Positions 23,201 through 31,440 are shown, counted from the first letter of the stretch. The stretch: 64,000 nt of DNA from Pseudorasbora parva (GCF_024679245.1 NC_090184.1:3798047-3862046), one strand, 5' to 3'. A program made the numbers and translations. Notes: generated by a model from the sequence alone, not told the origin.

Positions 23201-26200
23201 GCTCATTGTTCTCCAGGGATCCGTTCTTCTTACATTGCTAACTCAGTTACCTGGATTTGATTGTTGACGATTTGGCATGATCTTGGATTGTTTGGTTCTT
23301 CGACGCTCATCCTAAACTTGCTGTCATAGCAACAGGTCCGTTAGCTTAAACCTGCTCGGCAGCTTATTTCATGTAAAAATCTGTCCCAGCCACTGCTACT
23401 ATTACAAGAGTTCCTTACTGAACCAGGGGCAATGATCATTTTAAATAATACTAAATATAAAAGCTTATTTGAAAATAATATTATAATGGTGTGTAAAAGG
23501 TCCGTATAATACTATATACACAGTCACTTGATTGAGAAATTTATTTGTGATGGAATAATTACTTTATAGTCGTATTGGAGGTTTACACACATATGCAGTT
23601 AATCTGCGCCGTGACTAATGCATTAATTTGAGTAATGACGGATATGATGACGGATGGCTTGATGCAGCGCAAGCAAGAGATGCAGTTCATTTGATCTTGA
23701 CCGTTAAGAAACTTTAAATAATACTGTCACGTAACGAATCTGCTTCATCCTGAATTAAAGGAAGTGTATGTAAGATTGTGGCCAAAACTGGTACTGCAAT
23801 CACTTATCCCCCTCCCCCCGGATGCCGAATCACTGCTGACGTCGTGATTGGTCGATAGGTGGAGGGCGGAGCTTCAGGCCAAAACACAACATCAGTTGAG
23901 GGCTGCAACAACAACATTTAAATGACAATATCCTGGCCGGACTACAGTTGTCAGTGGTATAAGTACTTGAAATTAACATGATTTCTTAATGTCTAGTGAC
24001 ATATCAGGGCCATTTTATGATTCATTGAAATACATTTCTTACATACAGTTCCTTTAAAAATTGAATTACAACATTAAAAAAAATATAAATGTAAAGGTTG
24101 AACAAATACTATAAAATCGTGAATATAAACAATTGGGAATCATGTTCATCAAAAGGTCTACAAACCGTTTTTTCTTTTTCTTTTTTATTTGTCAAGTTTT
24201 TTGCCAGGTGTCTTTTTTAATTATATGATGTCATTACATTGCTGCTGTTTTGACGCCAGCCCATCGGTGCATTTCTGATCGTGGTTTGATGCATCTGCCC
24301 TCTTCAGGGAACACAGGAGCCGCTTGTCTTAGAGCAATCTTAAGTAATTAATCTTAGATAATTTAATACAGTTTTTTTTTTATCCAATCTGCAAGTTCGT
24401 TTGAAGAACCAAATTAGCCAGAGATCGGTTATCATGATTAGAAGATCTGGGATCTGTCAAATCATCTCAGATGTATTAAGCGAGGTACGAAGAACGGACC
24501 CCTGCTCAACACAGTTAGTCTTATTGTTTAAATCTGGTGTTCTTGATTTACCGAAGAGTACCATGTTTTACTAGCCTGGATGCCAGCCAAATTTAGCCCT
24601 GCCCACAAAATTTTTAGGTCGGGCAGTTCGGTCTGGCCTCGCTCCATAGAGGAGTGATTATCTCAGTTTCTATTATACAGTTTCTGTTTGGACCAATGAA
24701 ATCATCAGTGCGGGCTTTAGACGATGACGGACAGATGATCAACAGTAACGTAATCATCACGTCATCAAAGAGGCTTGGATTATATTTGTTCAAATCTTAA
24801 ACGGAGAGCTTGTTTGTATCTGCATCACCTTCACAATTTCTCTCAAAAATGATGATCATGTTGGGTAAGTACTCTGTGTATCATTAAATTATTTTATTTT
24901 TTTACAACACCGGCAAAGATCGTTTATTCCAGCGCGTGCAGACAGGGTTGCCAAGTTTTTACAACAAAACCCGCCAACTACTAGCCCTAAACAATAGCTT
25001 CTCAGGGGGTTCTCCGGAAAAAAAATGGCGTTTGGGGGTAAAATGTGTGTTATTTAGCCAAGGTTGCTGCTAAAATTCACACTCATGGGTCTATATATCA
25101 CATAATAGTCGCTTCAACCCACGGACATAGAAAAAAACCCGCGGAAAAAAACGTGGACTTGGCAACAGTTCAGTTGAGCTCTGTTGACGTTGCCTCGTTG
25201 CTCTGATTGGTTGTAGGTCTATCCAATTGAGGTCTTTCCTGGTTGGGTTGAAACACGCCCCATAATCACAGCCCAATGGAGCATCAGACTCATATTCTGA
25301 CTAGAGCTGAGTATGAACACGTCAGGCTAATGTTTGACCATGCCTGATATACAGGGGCGTAGCCCAAATGCTTTTTCAGGGGTGGCCAGTTAAGACCCAG
25401 CAATTTTATTAGGGTGGCCAAAAAAATTTACTACTGACTGTGACATGCTGTATCAAAGCAAATTCTACAAAAATTATAGTCACAAATATAGATTTTCCCG
25501 TTCTGGTGGGAAAGTGACAGCGATGCATACCCTCTATTGTAAGCTAGCACTTGTTTCTGCTAAGGAAACATTCCCAGTACCTACATTTTTAACAAAATTT
25601 CCCGAAAAGGTAGGAAAACCTAGGTAAATAACATTGACTTAACCTGATCAGCTGCCCTGCAGCTTATTTCATTGGTTACAGTGAGGGGTAGGTTTAGGGA
25701 TCAGTGTTTGGTCAGTACTGTGATTGACATGACCATGGGCGTCGAAAACCAAAAAATTGTGTGTGGGTCCTCTCTCAGAAAACTTTTACTGGAGTACATG
25801 CCATTTACATTAAATATAAATTAGGGCTGGGCAAGTTAACACGTTATTATCACGTTACCGCATTAATTAATTAACGTGCCTCTGAATACACATAGAAACA
25901 AACCATTGGTCACAGGAGAATACAGTGCTGTCTGTAAGCCAAGGGCTTGCCATTCTTTGGGACAAATAAAATATTAAAATAACCAGAAACGCGAGAATGA
26001 TTCAGATTTTTTTGTTGTTGTTTTTATTAAATTCAATGTAAACAGCGATTGATAATGGAGTGTACCTCTGCCTCTGGTAACAAAGTCGTGTTGAGGCTCG
26101 CGCTGCCTGTCTCTTTGTGAGAGACATTCGTGGAGAAATCAAAACAAGTGAGCAGCAATATACACTTACAGAAGAAACACACTGGGGTAAAACTGAGTTT

Positions 26201-27585
26201 TTTGAAGTTGTTGATATTTATGATTTATGATATTGTTAATAACAAGTCGACTTTGCAATCGTGAATTGTGTAGCATGAATGGTGTAGCCTAGTTCAAAGT
26301 AGCCTAATTAATATTAAGTTACTTACATTTTAGATCCAAAAAAACTTTTTTGTTCCACTTCACCCATGATTTCACCGACGAAAATCGTTCCAAAAGAAAG
26401 CAACACTCAGCGCGGTGTTTTGTTACTGAATGATTCAGCGTTTTGAACGAATCATTTGAATGAATGACTCAATGACTCGCTCATGAAGACGATCACTTGC
26501 TGCCCCCTATTGGCGGTTATGTTTAAAAGTATAATTGGATGTTTTTATTTAGAACGTCAATCTTATAACATTATTTATTGCAGCTGTATTTTTTGCAGTT
26601 TAAATTATTTAATTTGATTGGTAACAGCCTATAGTGTCTATTATAACTGAATTTATTAATCAAATGTAAGAATTGAACATGAAAGATGATGCATACATTT
26701 AATAAGATTTAAAAAAAATGGCCTTTATAAAATAAAATAACGCCCTGGAGTGAATAATACAAATATGCAGATTTAAGTCAGCCTATGTTAAAGCTGACAG
26801 AACACTGATGAGAATATTACTACACAATCAATATATGTATACCACCAATTTAATTTAATTTGATTAAATTAAAGTTTAAGTTGATATTTACAAGAAATAT
26901 TGTTACTAACTTTTAATTGCTGTAAAAAGCATATTATTTGTTTAAAGTGTTTGCAAACCATGTTATTGCACTTTTGTTCATATAGCAGCACTTTTTAATT
27001 CATTATTGAATTTTGCGCATACTGCGATTAATCACAGAAAATCATGCGATTAATCACGATTTAACATTTTAATTGTTGCCACACACTAATATAAATATAC
27101 CGCCTTATTTGCTAAACATCTGGTTGGGCAAGACAAAATTACGGAAATCACTGTATCATCTAGAGCAGCAGTAGTGTAGAGGTAAGGCGCTTGGCATCAA
27201 GTTTTGATGCAAATCTACCCGAGGTTCGAATCTGTCCTATGTCAAACTCGCTCTACTCCCTTTTCCCATCACATACAGATAGGAAAGACATTTATTTTCA
27301 ATAAAAATGAAGAAATATTAGAAAAGTGGAAATAAAGCGTCTAACAGTGTTTAATATGAAATGTTTATCGGTTTGGGGGAGGTAAACAGATTCGTGCTGA
27401 ATTATGTCAGTTCTGCTTATTTTTGTTTTATTGCTGTTACTATTACTGCTGTTTTTTTGTTTGTTTTTTGTTTGTTTTTTTACCACTACTGTTATTATTA
27501 TCATTATTATTATTAATATTATCTATTATTGCTATTACTATTGCCGTCAGCACAACTGATCACCATCTTTAGCATCAATATTTTT

Positions 27586-27669
<84 letters not shown>

Positions 27670-29601
27670 GCTATTACTATTTAAATACTTCTACTATTAT
27701 TTGTCAGTTCTGCTTATTTTTGTTTTATTGCTGTTACTATTACTTTTTTTTGTGTTCTGTGTTTACTCTGTTGTAAGTTTTGCACTCCAAATAAAAATAA
27801 AAATAAAAATAAAAAGATATGTGCTGAATTAGAGTTGATAAAAGTGAGTGGGTCCAATATCATTGATCGGAAAAAGTGGGTGGGTCTTGTCCCACAAACA
27901 CACAATGGTTCAGACACCTGGACATGACCAATAAAATCGTAAGAATCGGCTGCAGGGCGGAGTTAACGCCGTACTGGTTTTTGGTGGGTGGCGCAGACTG
28001 TTTGTGTCAGAGCAGCAAAGTAAAAGTCACCTCTTTGTCATTTTCAAAAGTGCTTCAGCTTGCAAAACAGGGGTGGCAAAGCTTCACACAGGGGTGGCAC
28101 TGGCTTAGCTTCGCCCCTGCTGATATGATCTCGCTCACTGCAGTGTACACTAGGGATGGGCATTTTTGTCATTTTCTTTTAGATCATCGATAGGTCTCAA
28201 AAACGAGTAATCGATTAACCGTGGACGGGGCTTGTGCGGGGCGTCTCCGTCATGAAGATATGAAACTATTTTAAGACCGTTACAAAAATGTATGCTGACA
28301 AAAACATAAGATGTCTATCCAAATATGAACATATGACTATTAAAAAAATAACTATTAGATTATGATGCATAAATGTCTTTGAAAAAGAAACTAAATAACC
28401 ATCTCAAATAACCCAGTCAATGATTGGGCATTGCATTTGAGCTGAAACTATGAATACACCACCTAGCTTTGCCAGAGAATTAATTAACTCAGTCAAACGC
28501 ATCCTATATGAGATTATTTAGATATAGACAACATATAATCAAGTATTAAGCAAGTAATCTTACAACTTGCATCAGTGGAAAAGGACGCGGATGCGCAGAT
28601 GAACTTGACGCGCTCTGACTCTCGTTGTGGATTTCCTTTAACAGCACGTGCTCATACACGGGGAGCTAAAGCACGGAGAATACAACATTATATGACAATC
28701 GTGTTCTCATTGTAATGCTGTGTATGTGACAGTGCACAGTGCTTTATTTCGCGGTCTGGAAGGCGTGCTGTCTAATGCTAACCAATCAGTCCTCAGTTAC
28801 AGTCCAAAATGCCGCAATAACCAATCCAAGAAATATACAAATATATATTTTTAAGTCAGGGCGATCATCGTTTTCATGATCGATCGTCGCTGTCACGTTC
28901 GAGTACTCGACCACTGTTGCCCATCCCTAGTGTAAACAAGTCTCAAAGTGGCGCTGAGCCAACGCACAGATTAGCATTATAACATCACTTTAACACACTC
29001 AAATGTGTGTAATATGATAGCGCTGCGAGCAGAAGAAGCAAAAGTGACAAGCTCGCCAAATCATACTTGACCTGTAGCGGCGAAATTACGTTACGTTACA
29101 AAAATTACATATTGTGCCTTTAAACCACAGAAGCTGTTCTGGAAGCTCGACACAATAACTAAAACACTTCATGTTGGGGTTTCCTTTAATTTGCCATCCA
29201 TTACCACCAGAAAACAAAGGATAATAAACATACATCGCAACGTGTAAACAACGGTAAATCAAACATGAAGTCAAGACACTCCTTTACATGTGTCCAGGAG
29301 CAGGAATGGGTTAATACAGTGAAATTATTGACCACTTTTGCTACAAAACTTTGCTGTCAGGATTTGCAAACGTTTAATGAAATTCGCAATGTAAATGACT
29401 GAAAAGCTAATAGCTAACATGTTTAGTAATCGAATAGATTTCTGAATACAGTGAAATGATTCTCAGGTAAACACGTCAGAAACTTTAAACAGTGTGTTAG
29501 CCATTCCCACAAACATCGTCTGACTTAGCAGTATAACTATAACACACTAACTTACCCAGAGAAAAGCAGAGGACAACTAAACACAGCGTTGTTAGTCGCA
29601 T
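2214..29601 (-). CDS. tgoln2: TGOLN2/TGN38-like trans-Golgi membrane protein, left copy (whole gene span)
   Basis: Model: exon 1 29601-29556, exon 2 10925-8935, exon 3 8836-8753, candidate exon 4 2249-2214; all junctions are GT-AG and the phases agree (1, 0, 0). The predicted type I membrane protein of about 718 residues has a signal peptide, a repetitive charged lumenal region, one membrane span near residues 655-675 and a short basic tail with SDYQKL. Family knowledge: TGN38/TGN46 cycles between trans-Golgi network and plasma membrane, and the Y-x-x-hydrophobic tail signal binds clathrin adaptor mu chains for retrieval. The membrane span ([20 protein letters not shown]) and tail ([12 protein letters not shown]) match mammalian TGOLN2 closely as I remember it. 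The lumenal part is unconserved, as usual in this family. Introns of about 18.6 kb, 98 bp and 6.5 kb; intron 1 is almost entirely transposons. Exon 4 is the least certain part. Confidence 0.82.
3664..5268 (-). mobile_element. Tc1-like transposon, 1605 bp, with long inverted repeats
   Basis: The ends are CAACCCCAAATCAGAAAAAG and its complement, flanked by TA at 3662-3663 and 5269-5270. The inverted repeats extend about 200 bp inward, with a second conserved block at about 3840-3880 and 5050-5095, as in Tc1 elements with long IR/DR-type ends. The right unit has the uninterrupted site (TTTTACAAG, TA at 53024-53025), so this element inserted after the duplication. It encodes a broken transposase on the minus strand. 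Confidence 0.92.
3885..4908 (-). pseudogene. Tc1/mariner transposase with one frameshift
   Basis: Coding probably starts at 4908 ([15 protein letters not shown]); the longer frame to 4974 adds 22 unlikely residues. In order it has an HTH pair ([20 protein letters not shown]), a GRKPKL linker, the first catalytic aspartate in WSDESVFQ, the GSVMVWG motif and the second aspartate in [11 protein letters not shown] one-base shift near 4100-4104 splits the rest: [12 protein letters not shown], with the catalytic glutamate, and the C-terminus continue in the next frame to the stop at 3885. All three acidic residues survive, so this is one recent lesion rather than long decay. Confidence 0.88.
5512..5610. 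mobile_element. TTAA-type element fragment (TTAAAGGTGCAGTATGTAA end)
   Basis: It begins with a terminus shared by several elements here (21070, 41456, 43094 and 53268). The other end is not recognisable. It is present in both duplication units, so it is older than the duplication. Confidence 0.45.
6020..6815. mobile_element. PIF/Harbinger-type MITE, left unit only
   Basis: Imperfect terminal repeats (AAGGGTTACTTCAGCG and, inverted, AAGGGGAACTTCAGCG) are flanked by TTA at 6017-6019 and 6816-6818. The right unit has the empty site near 54760 (GTATTATTAAGAGTTT). The 3-bp TTA duplication is the Harbinger signature. There is no coding capacity. Confidence 0.75.
7828..7960. mobile_element. Fragment of a fish interspersed repeat (GGGTTAGTTCACCCAAAAAT)
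   Basis: It matches the terminus of an abundant cyprinid DNA repeat. Only part of it is shared with the right unit (57075-57160), where an inverted piece follows at 57345-57440. Confidence 0.45.
8550..8685. mobile_element. hAT element right-end fragment (GTCAGGCTAG)
   Basis: It matches the right-hand part of the element at 24572-25329 (GGTTGTAGGTCTATCC through AACACGTCAGGCTA). The equivalent in the right unit (61487-62468) is split by an 846-bp insertion. Confidence 0.6.
8753..8836 (-). CDS. tgoln2: TGOLN2-like exon 3, cytosolic tail with YQKL signal (left copy)
   Basis: 28 codons, phase 0, between the acceptor CTCTCATGCAG and the donor GTAAGT. The product ends [21 protein letters not shown] is the tyrosine-based trans-Golgi retrieval signal of the family. 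Reading through the donor stays open as far as 8525 but gives unrelated residues. The right copy differs at only a few of the 84 bases. Confidence 0.9.
8935..10925 (-). CDS. tgoln2: TGOLN2-like exon 2, repetitive lumenal domain and membrane span (left copy)
   Basis: 1991 bp, open throughout. The acceptor GGTATTTTTCAG lies just before 10925 and the donor GTGAGT after 8935. Two bases complete the valine begun in exon 1. A short stretch ([15 protein letters not shown]) is followed by nine tandem 54-residue repeats (10869 to about 9412), then a Lys/Asp/Glu/Gln-rich lumenal stem and [20 protein letters not shown] plus the basic stop-transfer NKRK. Composition is hydrophilic, Pro/Thr/Ser/Lys/Glu-rich and cysteine-poor, fitting an O-glycosylated extended lumenal domain. 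It lies 98 bp from exon 3. The right copy has only one repeat. Confidence 0.9.
9412..10869 (-). repeat. Coding minisatellite, nine 162-bp units
   Basis: Units of 54 codons begin [20 protein letters not shown] and end [13 protein letters not shown]. Eight are full length and a ninth diverges after NEDKEQT. Unit variants ([44 protein letters not shown]) alternate in an order suggesting unequal exchange of multi-unit blocks. Length is kept in multiples of three. Confidence 0.95.
11103..12733. mobile_element. DNA transposon with CAGGGTAT ends, 1631 bp, no intact gene
   Basis: The ends are CAGGGTATCC and, inverted, CAGGGTATATAC, with GTCTTAAAA-type repeats just inside both. Removing it rejoins CTGTACTTTAC with TTAAGTAG, restoring the subterminal motif of the host hAT-like remnant; TTTAC appears on both sides (11098-11102 and 12734-12738). 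Superfamily uncertain. Confidence 0.6.
12734..13501. mobile_element. Internal part of the hAT-like remnant
   Basis: The first part carries ACTTTTTACTTTTACTTCG-type subterminal sequence. The stretch 12860-13480 resembles 26300-26520 and 59455-59640, which are also hAT-associated (including the AATGATTCAGCGTT motif). No intact frame. Confidence 0.5.
13502..13620. repeat. 36-bp minisatellite, left part (about 3 copies)
   Basis: Units AAGTAAATATGGCTCTGG plus TTACTTGTACTTTTACTT. It is the same array as 18915-19996, split by the gypsy-type insertion, whose ATATG target duplication lies inside a unit. Confidence 0.93.
13621..14275 (+). repeat. 5' LTR
   Basis: TG...CA ends, a TATTTAA box at 13784-13790 and AATAAA at 14226-14231 near the 3' side. 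The LTR also has an incidental 170-codon open frame (13664-14176), repeated in the other LTR, which is not a gene. Confidence 0.95.
14292..15248 (+). CDS. gag: Gag-like protein of the Ty3/gypsy element
   Basis: 318 residues starting 17 bp after the 5' LTR, so the start is well placed. The middle (about residues 75-230) has the retrotransposon-gag pattern ending in [17 protein letters not shown]. The C-terminus carries one CCHC zinc knuckle, [14 protein letters not shown] (about residues 298-311), which binds the element's RNA. The N-terminal 50 residues look coiled-coil forming. The frame appears intact. It overlaps the pol frame by about 70 nt; pol is in the -1 frame, suggesting ribosomal frameshifting. 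Confidence 0.9.
   Translation: MDSADTDQVRTALVQQGVLLGQQVTQLTTTSREVEILTAQVADLSARVLELQQGVVGAQPPNLPVQPAPHHEPEPHANSPPPYDGDPNSCRAFLSQCSLVFALQPRRYATEDSWVAYVLTLLTSKAREWGTAVWDAQAPFCRCFKDFREEMIKLFDRSARGDEAASKLVRLSQEGRSVTDYAIQFQTLAASCDWNKGALRSRFLDGLDDSIQDEIATHELPRDMDSMVDLALRIESRLLRRRQRRSGNPFWRLGEGSFSQVTPVQSSPLPADPEPMQLGHLRLTPQEKQDRLARGLCLYCGKPGHFALKCPLKAKAHQ
15179..17032 (+). pseudogene. pol: Pol: protease, reverse transcriptase, truncated RNase H
   Basis: In the -1 frame relative to gag. The aspartic protease site VDSGAEGNF is at about residues 61-69 from 15179. The reverse transcriptase spans about 190-440, with [12 protein letters not shown] and the catalytic YLDD near residue 378. RNase H begins [13 protein letters not shown] (about 526) and runs to TDHKNLEYV (about 597). 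Normal pol sequence stops near 17005, where the frame changes, and [15 protein letters not shown] integrase sequence appears in another frame. The last third of RNase H and the start of integrase are deleted. The frame stays open to 17212, but that tail is out-of-frame integrase. Confidence 0.9.
17032..18240 (+). pseudogene. Pol: integrase core and chromodomain (N-terminus lost)
   Basis: Only the CC half of the HHCC zinc domain remains (CSTCAQ). The integrase core has its D-D-35-E triad at about D45 (LALDFITG), D105 (VSDRGPQF) and E141 (NGQCERAN), numbered from the methionine at 17032. A GPY/F-like region (RFIGPYRI) follows, then a chromodomain near 18040-18175 ([24 protein letters not shown]). 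Chromodomains of this clade are thought to direct integration to chromatin. Without its start the integrase could work only in trans, if at all. Confidence 0.9.
18238..18256 (+). promoter_or_regulatory. Polypurine tract with a run of about 19 G
   Basis: An uninterrupted G run ends 3 bp before the 3' LTR, where plus-strand priming is expected. Pure G of this length is unusual for such a tract and prone to slippage; the base count should be treated as uncertain. Confidence 0.75.
18260..18914 (+). repeat. 3' LTR
   Basis: Same length as the 5' LTR, AATAAA at 18865-18870. Differences include C to T in the GCCGTCAGTG segment and T to G in GGGCGCTCCG. Confidence 0.95.
18915..19996. repeat. 36-bp minisatellite, main array (about 30 copies)
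   Basis: Tandem units of TTACTTGTACTTTTACTT plus AAGTAAATATGGCTCTGG. Most contain the perfect 14-bp palindrome TTTACTTAAGTAAA. Variants (CTTTTCCTAAAG, TTGTTC, AATACGG) recur in patches. 36 is a multiple of three, so long frames appear in several registers on both strands; these are not genes. Confidence 0.96.
20190..20465. mobile_element. Fragment of an abundant cyprinid DNA repeat
   Basis: Contains GAAGGATCATGTGACACTGA and GGTGAGCAGAAGAGA motifs matching the element at 51573-51996 and a remnant at about 2470-2600. Both ends are eroded. Confidence 0.6.
21041..23207. mobile_element. MITE with AATGAG(T/C)(G/A)CGTTTACATGCAC ends, interrupted
   Basis: 21-bp terminal repeats and several internal GCATGTAAACG copies near 23090-23200. 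A TTAA element of 1480 bp (21070-22549) sits 25 bp inside the left end. No coding frame. Confidence 0.65.
21070..22549. mobile_element. TTAA-target element (AGGCACAATATGTAAT end)
   Basis: Flanked by TTAA at 21066-21069 and 22550-22553. The ends AGGCACAATATGTAA and, inverted, ACGTGCAGTATGCAAC match imperfectly. TTAA duplication points to a piggyBac- or Kolobok-type system. Excising it rejoins CACGTTCTTAAGCCGATT of the outer element. Confidence 0.7.
23214..24504. mobile_element. DNA transposon with CAGGGATCCGTTCTTC ends
   Basis: The ends CAGGGATCCGTTCTTCTTAC and, inverted, CAGGGGTCCGTTCTTCGTAC match at 18 of 20 positions. A CTC on both flanks may be a 3-bp duplication. It contains a TTAA element at 23759-24053. 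No intact frame. Confidence 0.65.
23759..24053. mobile_element. Short TTAA-target MITE, 295 bp
   Basis: TTAA at 23755-23758 and 24054-24057. Termini AGGAAGTGTATGTAAGA and, inverted, AGGAACTGTATGTAAGA. Confidence 0.8.
24571..25329. mobile_element. hAT non-autonomous element (CTAGCCTGGATGCCAGCC end)
   Basis: The left end is CTAGCCTGGATGCC; the right end, inverted, is TAGCCTGACGTGTTC. The target duplications ATGTTTTA and ATGTTTGA match at 7 of 8 positions. Relatives lie at 8550, 39226 (inverted), 57864 (partial) and 61487 (partial). Confidence 0.8.
25822..27088. mobile_element. hAT element with TAGGGCTGGGCAA end, 1267 bp
   Basis: Perfect 8-bp target duplications ATATAAAT at 25814-25821 and 27089-27096. 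Subterminal ATTAATTAACG-type and GCGATTAATCAC repeats lie inside the ends. The interior shares AATGATTCAGCGTT sequence with 13290-13480. No intact frame. Confidence 0.88.
27162..27240 (+). repeat. tRNA-derived segment, probably a SINE head
   Basis: B-box-like GAGGTTCGAATC at 27221-27232, an A-box-like TAGTGTAGAGGTAAGG and a perfect hairpin GCATCAA-GTT-TTGATGC where an anticodon arm would be. The loop lacks the invariant T before the presumed anticodon and the acceptor stem pairs poorly, so a functional tRNA is unlikely. Confidence 0.55.
27405..27820. mobile_element. Retroposed insert with (AAATA)n tail
   Basis: 11-bp direct repeats GTGCTGAATTA at 27394-27404 and 27821-27831 bracket it, and it ends in four AAATA repeats. 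It includes a TA microsatellite at 27590-27665 and a duplicated 40-bp segment (27405 and 27702). Confidence 0.55.
28151..28929. mobile_element. hAT non-autonomous element, 779 bp
   Basis: Perfect 12-bp terminal repeats TAGGGATGGGCA/TGCCCATCCCTA. Target duplications GTGTACAC (28143-28150) and GTGTAAAC (28930-28937). Confidence 0.88.
29556..29601 (-). CDS. tgoln2: TGOLN2-like exon 1, signal peptide (left copy)
   Basis: ATG at 29601 opens [15 protein letters not shown], a compact signal peptide, ending after one base of the next codon at the donor GG|GTAAGT. Phase 1 fits exon 2 exactly, which begins with two bases completing valine. Phase-1 signal-peptide exons are usual for secretory genes. 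A TATA box lies 45 bp upstream. It is 18.6 kb from exon 2. The link to exon 2 is inferred from phase, strand and order; the right copy's exon 1 is outside the window, so it could not be compared. Confidence 0.75.
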
Positions 29602-29645
29602 CTTGGCTTCGGTCCGTAATACAGTTATTCTGCGGCTCGAGGGGG

Positions 29646-29651
29646 TTTATA
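29646..29651 (-). promoter_or_regulatory. tgoln2: TATA box of the left TGOLN2-like gene
   Basis: Minus-strand TATAAA in a C-rich context, 45 bp before the start codon. This predicts a start site near 29618 and a 5' UTR of under 25 nt. No other core element is evident. Confidence 0.55.
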
Positions 29652-29675
29652 GGCGGTAAAAGCCAGCCCAGATCC

Positions 29676-29820
29676 GGTGTTGTGTAATATTCATTTCCCC
29701 TGAAACACTACGAAAAATTTCCCTTTTTTGGCAGTCGAGAATGTAGGCCTACATACTAACGTATGTATGACGACTTCAGGGACACGGGCAATTAAGAAAA
29801 TTGTTAAATAAAAAAATAAA
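29676..29820. repeat. Promoter-proximal direct repeat, copy 1
   Basis: GGTGTTGTGTAATATTCA through AATTAAGAAAATTGTTAAA matches 30854-31010 with substitutions and small indels. It is immediately upstream of the TATA box. Confidence 0.75.
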
Positions 29821-29829
29821 AAGAACTAT

Positions 29830-30820
29830 AGTTTCACATGATTTATATGTATGATTAGAGGTAAAGTTAGTTTAGCCTACACTGCAAACAAAAAAATCAT
29901 GTCTCCAATTAAACATGTTCTAGTGACTGATCACATCTAAATTTTTCAGTTAGCCAAATTTAATTTCTGTGAATTGATGCAATTTAATTCACAGAAATTC
30001 AATTTGGCCAACAAAATTTTAGATGTGATCAGTCACTAGACAGTATTCTGTCCACATAATCAAAAAATATTTTTAGTTTTTTTTCCTTTTCTTTCTCTCT
30101 CTCCATGGTTTGTAGTTCTTGTGGAAGCTGATTACTTTTCACTGAGGACATGATGAAACTGAATGCATATCAAAAAAGTTTGTAAAATACAAAATAGTAT
30201 TTTTAGTGTCTAGGCTATCTGTTTAAGTGATAAAGAAGACATAAATATATAATTTAAGCCATTTGTTATAAATATGTGACTCATTTTATAGAGAATATGA
30301 AAAAGTAAATCATAGAGACAGAAAAGTTCCTGTATAACAGCAGGTGTATATGTAAAGATTTTGCTTTGATAAAGATTTAAAAATGTGTGACAGATACTGG
30401 TACAAGTAAATGTGCATTTACTATTCAAATTAAATTTAAAGCCTCACAAATTAAATAAAAAAAGCTATAAAGACATGAAAAAAAAAATTGTGTTAGTCTG
30501 GACAAGTGTAGGTTATTCACTCATTCACTGTTTGCTCTGTGTTCTTATTTATCTGAATGCCTGTAATCAATCTTGCACAACAACTCAGACGATGTATCAC
30601 ATTACACAAACTATTCATTATTTTTAAAATGTGAACTGACTGTAGCAGTTAATGCCTAATATTGTAACTGCATTATCCTTTCGAAATAATCCATGAAACA
30701 AGTAGCGACTTGAGGAACGTGCTGAATATTTTCGGTTTCCGTTTGTTTGCGTTGTCTCAAGGCCACGCCCACAAAACGGGACATTTCATGAATATTCATC
30801 AATGCTCCACCCACTGGAAC
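29830..30820. other. AT-rich spacer between the direct repeats
   Basis: No gene recognised. It contains a local inverted repeat near 29915-30040 (CTAGTGACTGATCACATCTAA ... inverse), itself typical of small fold-back elements. Confidence 0.45.
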
Positions 30821-30828
30821 AGGTTTTC

Positions 30829-30880
30829 ACAGGAACGGAATATTACACAACACTGGTGTTGTGTAATATTCAGTTCCTGT
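30829..30880. repeat. 52-bp palindrome (25-bp arms, 2-bp spacer)
   Basis: ACAGGAACGGAATATTACAC AACAC, then TG, then the inverse arm, with one mismatch (G30837/A30872). Weaker pairing continues a few bases outward. One arm is the start of the promoter-proximal direct repeat. Confidence 0.9.
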
Positions 30881-31010
30881 AAAAAACTTAATTTTTTGGA
30901 AGTCGAGACATGTACATACATTCACTGTACTGCACTATACTGTATGTACATACAGGGTGTAAGATGACTTCAGGGACACGGCAAATTAAGAAAATTGTTA
31001 AAGAAATAAA
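30854..31010. repeat. Promoter-proximal direct repeat, copy 2
   Basis: Second copy of 29676-29820, about 1.18 kb further from exon 1. No TATA box or signal-peptide exon accompanies it. Confidence 0.75.
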
Positions 31011-31194
31011 GAAATAAATCTGCGTTGGACTCACGTAGCCTAACTCCTCATTCGAGTTCAAATGTTTCCATATTCGTGATGTATTTGGATGCTAAACCAT
31101 TATTTATTATAGGCTTTGCTTAACTCGGGTCCCAATACTGATGGAAAAATCATCCTCTTCACATGCGCAAAAATCAACAATATGCTTGAGAATA

Positions 31195-31440
31195 TAGACC
31201 TGCACTCCCGCGGGACTCGCGGAGCCCAACGCATAGAGCGCGGCGCGGGACTGGATTTCATGGCTGAGTGCGGGCGGTAAAGTACTCGTGTTTGTGCGGA
31301 TTTCGGGAGAATAAAACTATTTGCATGACTACCGCAAAATAAAATAAAAATCTAAAAAGAAAACATCTAGAAACAAATAAATTGTTATAAAATAAAATAA
31401 AAACGATTTACAGGTGGAGGCAGAGTATTACACGTTTTTG
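31195..31440. mobile_element. Element fragment (AGACCTGCACTCCCGCGGGA)
   Basis: It matches 48285-48500 through a GC-rich start and AAAACGATTTACAGG. Ends undefined. Confidence 0.45.

Larger units (their letters stand above)
25352..28119. mobile_element. hAT-type element with CAGGGGCG(T/A)AGC ends, carrying nested insertions
   Basis: The target duplications CTGATATA (25344-25351) and CTGATATG (28120-28127) match at 7 of 8. It holds another hAT (25822-27088), a tRNA-like segment (27162-27240) and a short retroposed insert (27405-27820). No transposase frame seen. Confidence 0.75.

Noticed and set aside
27162..27240. Functional tRNA gene (Asn-like anticodon GTT)
   Set aside because: The loop lacks the invariant T33 and acceptor pairing is poor; surroundings are retroposon-like.
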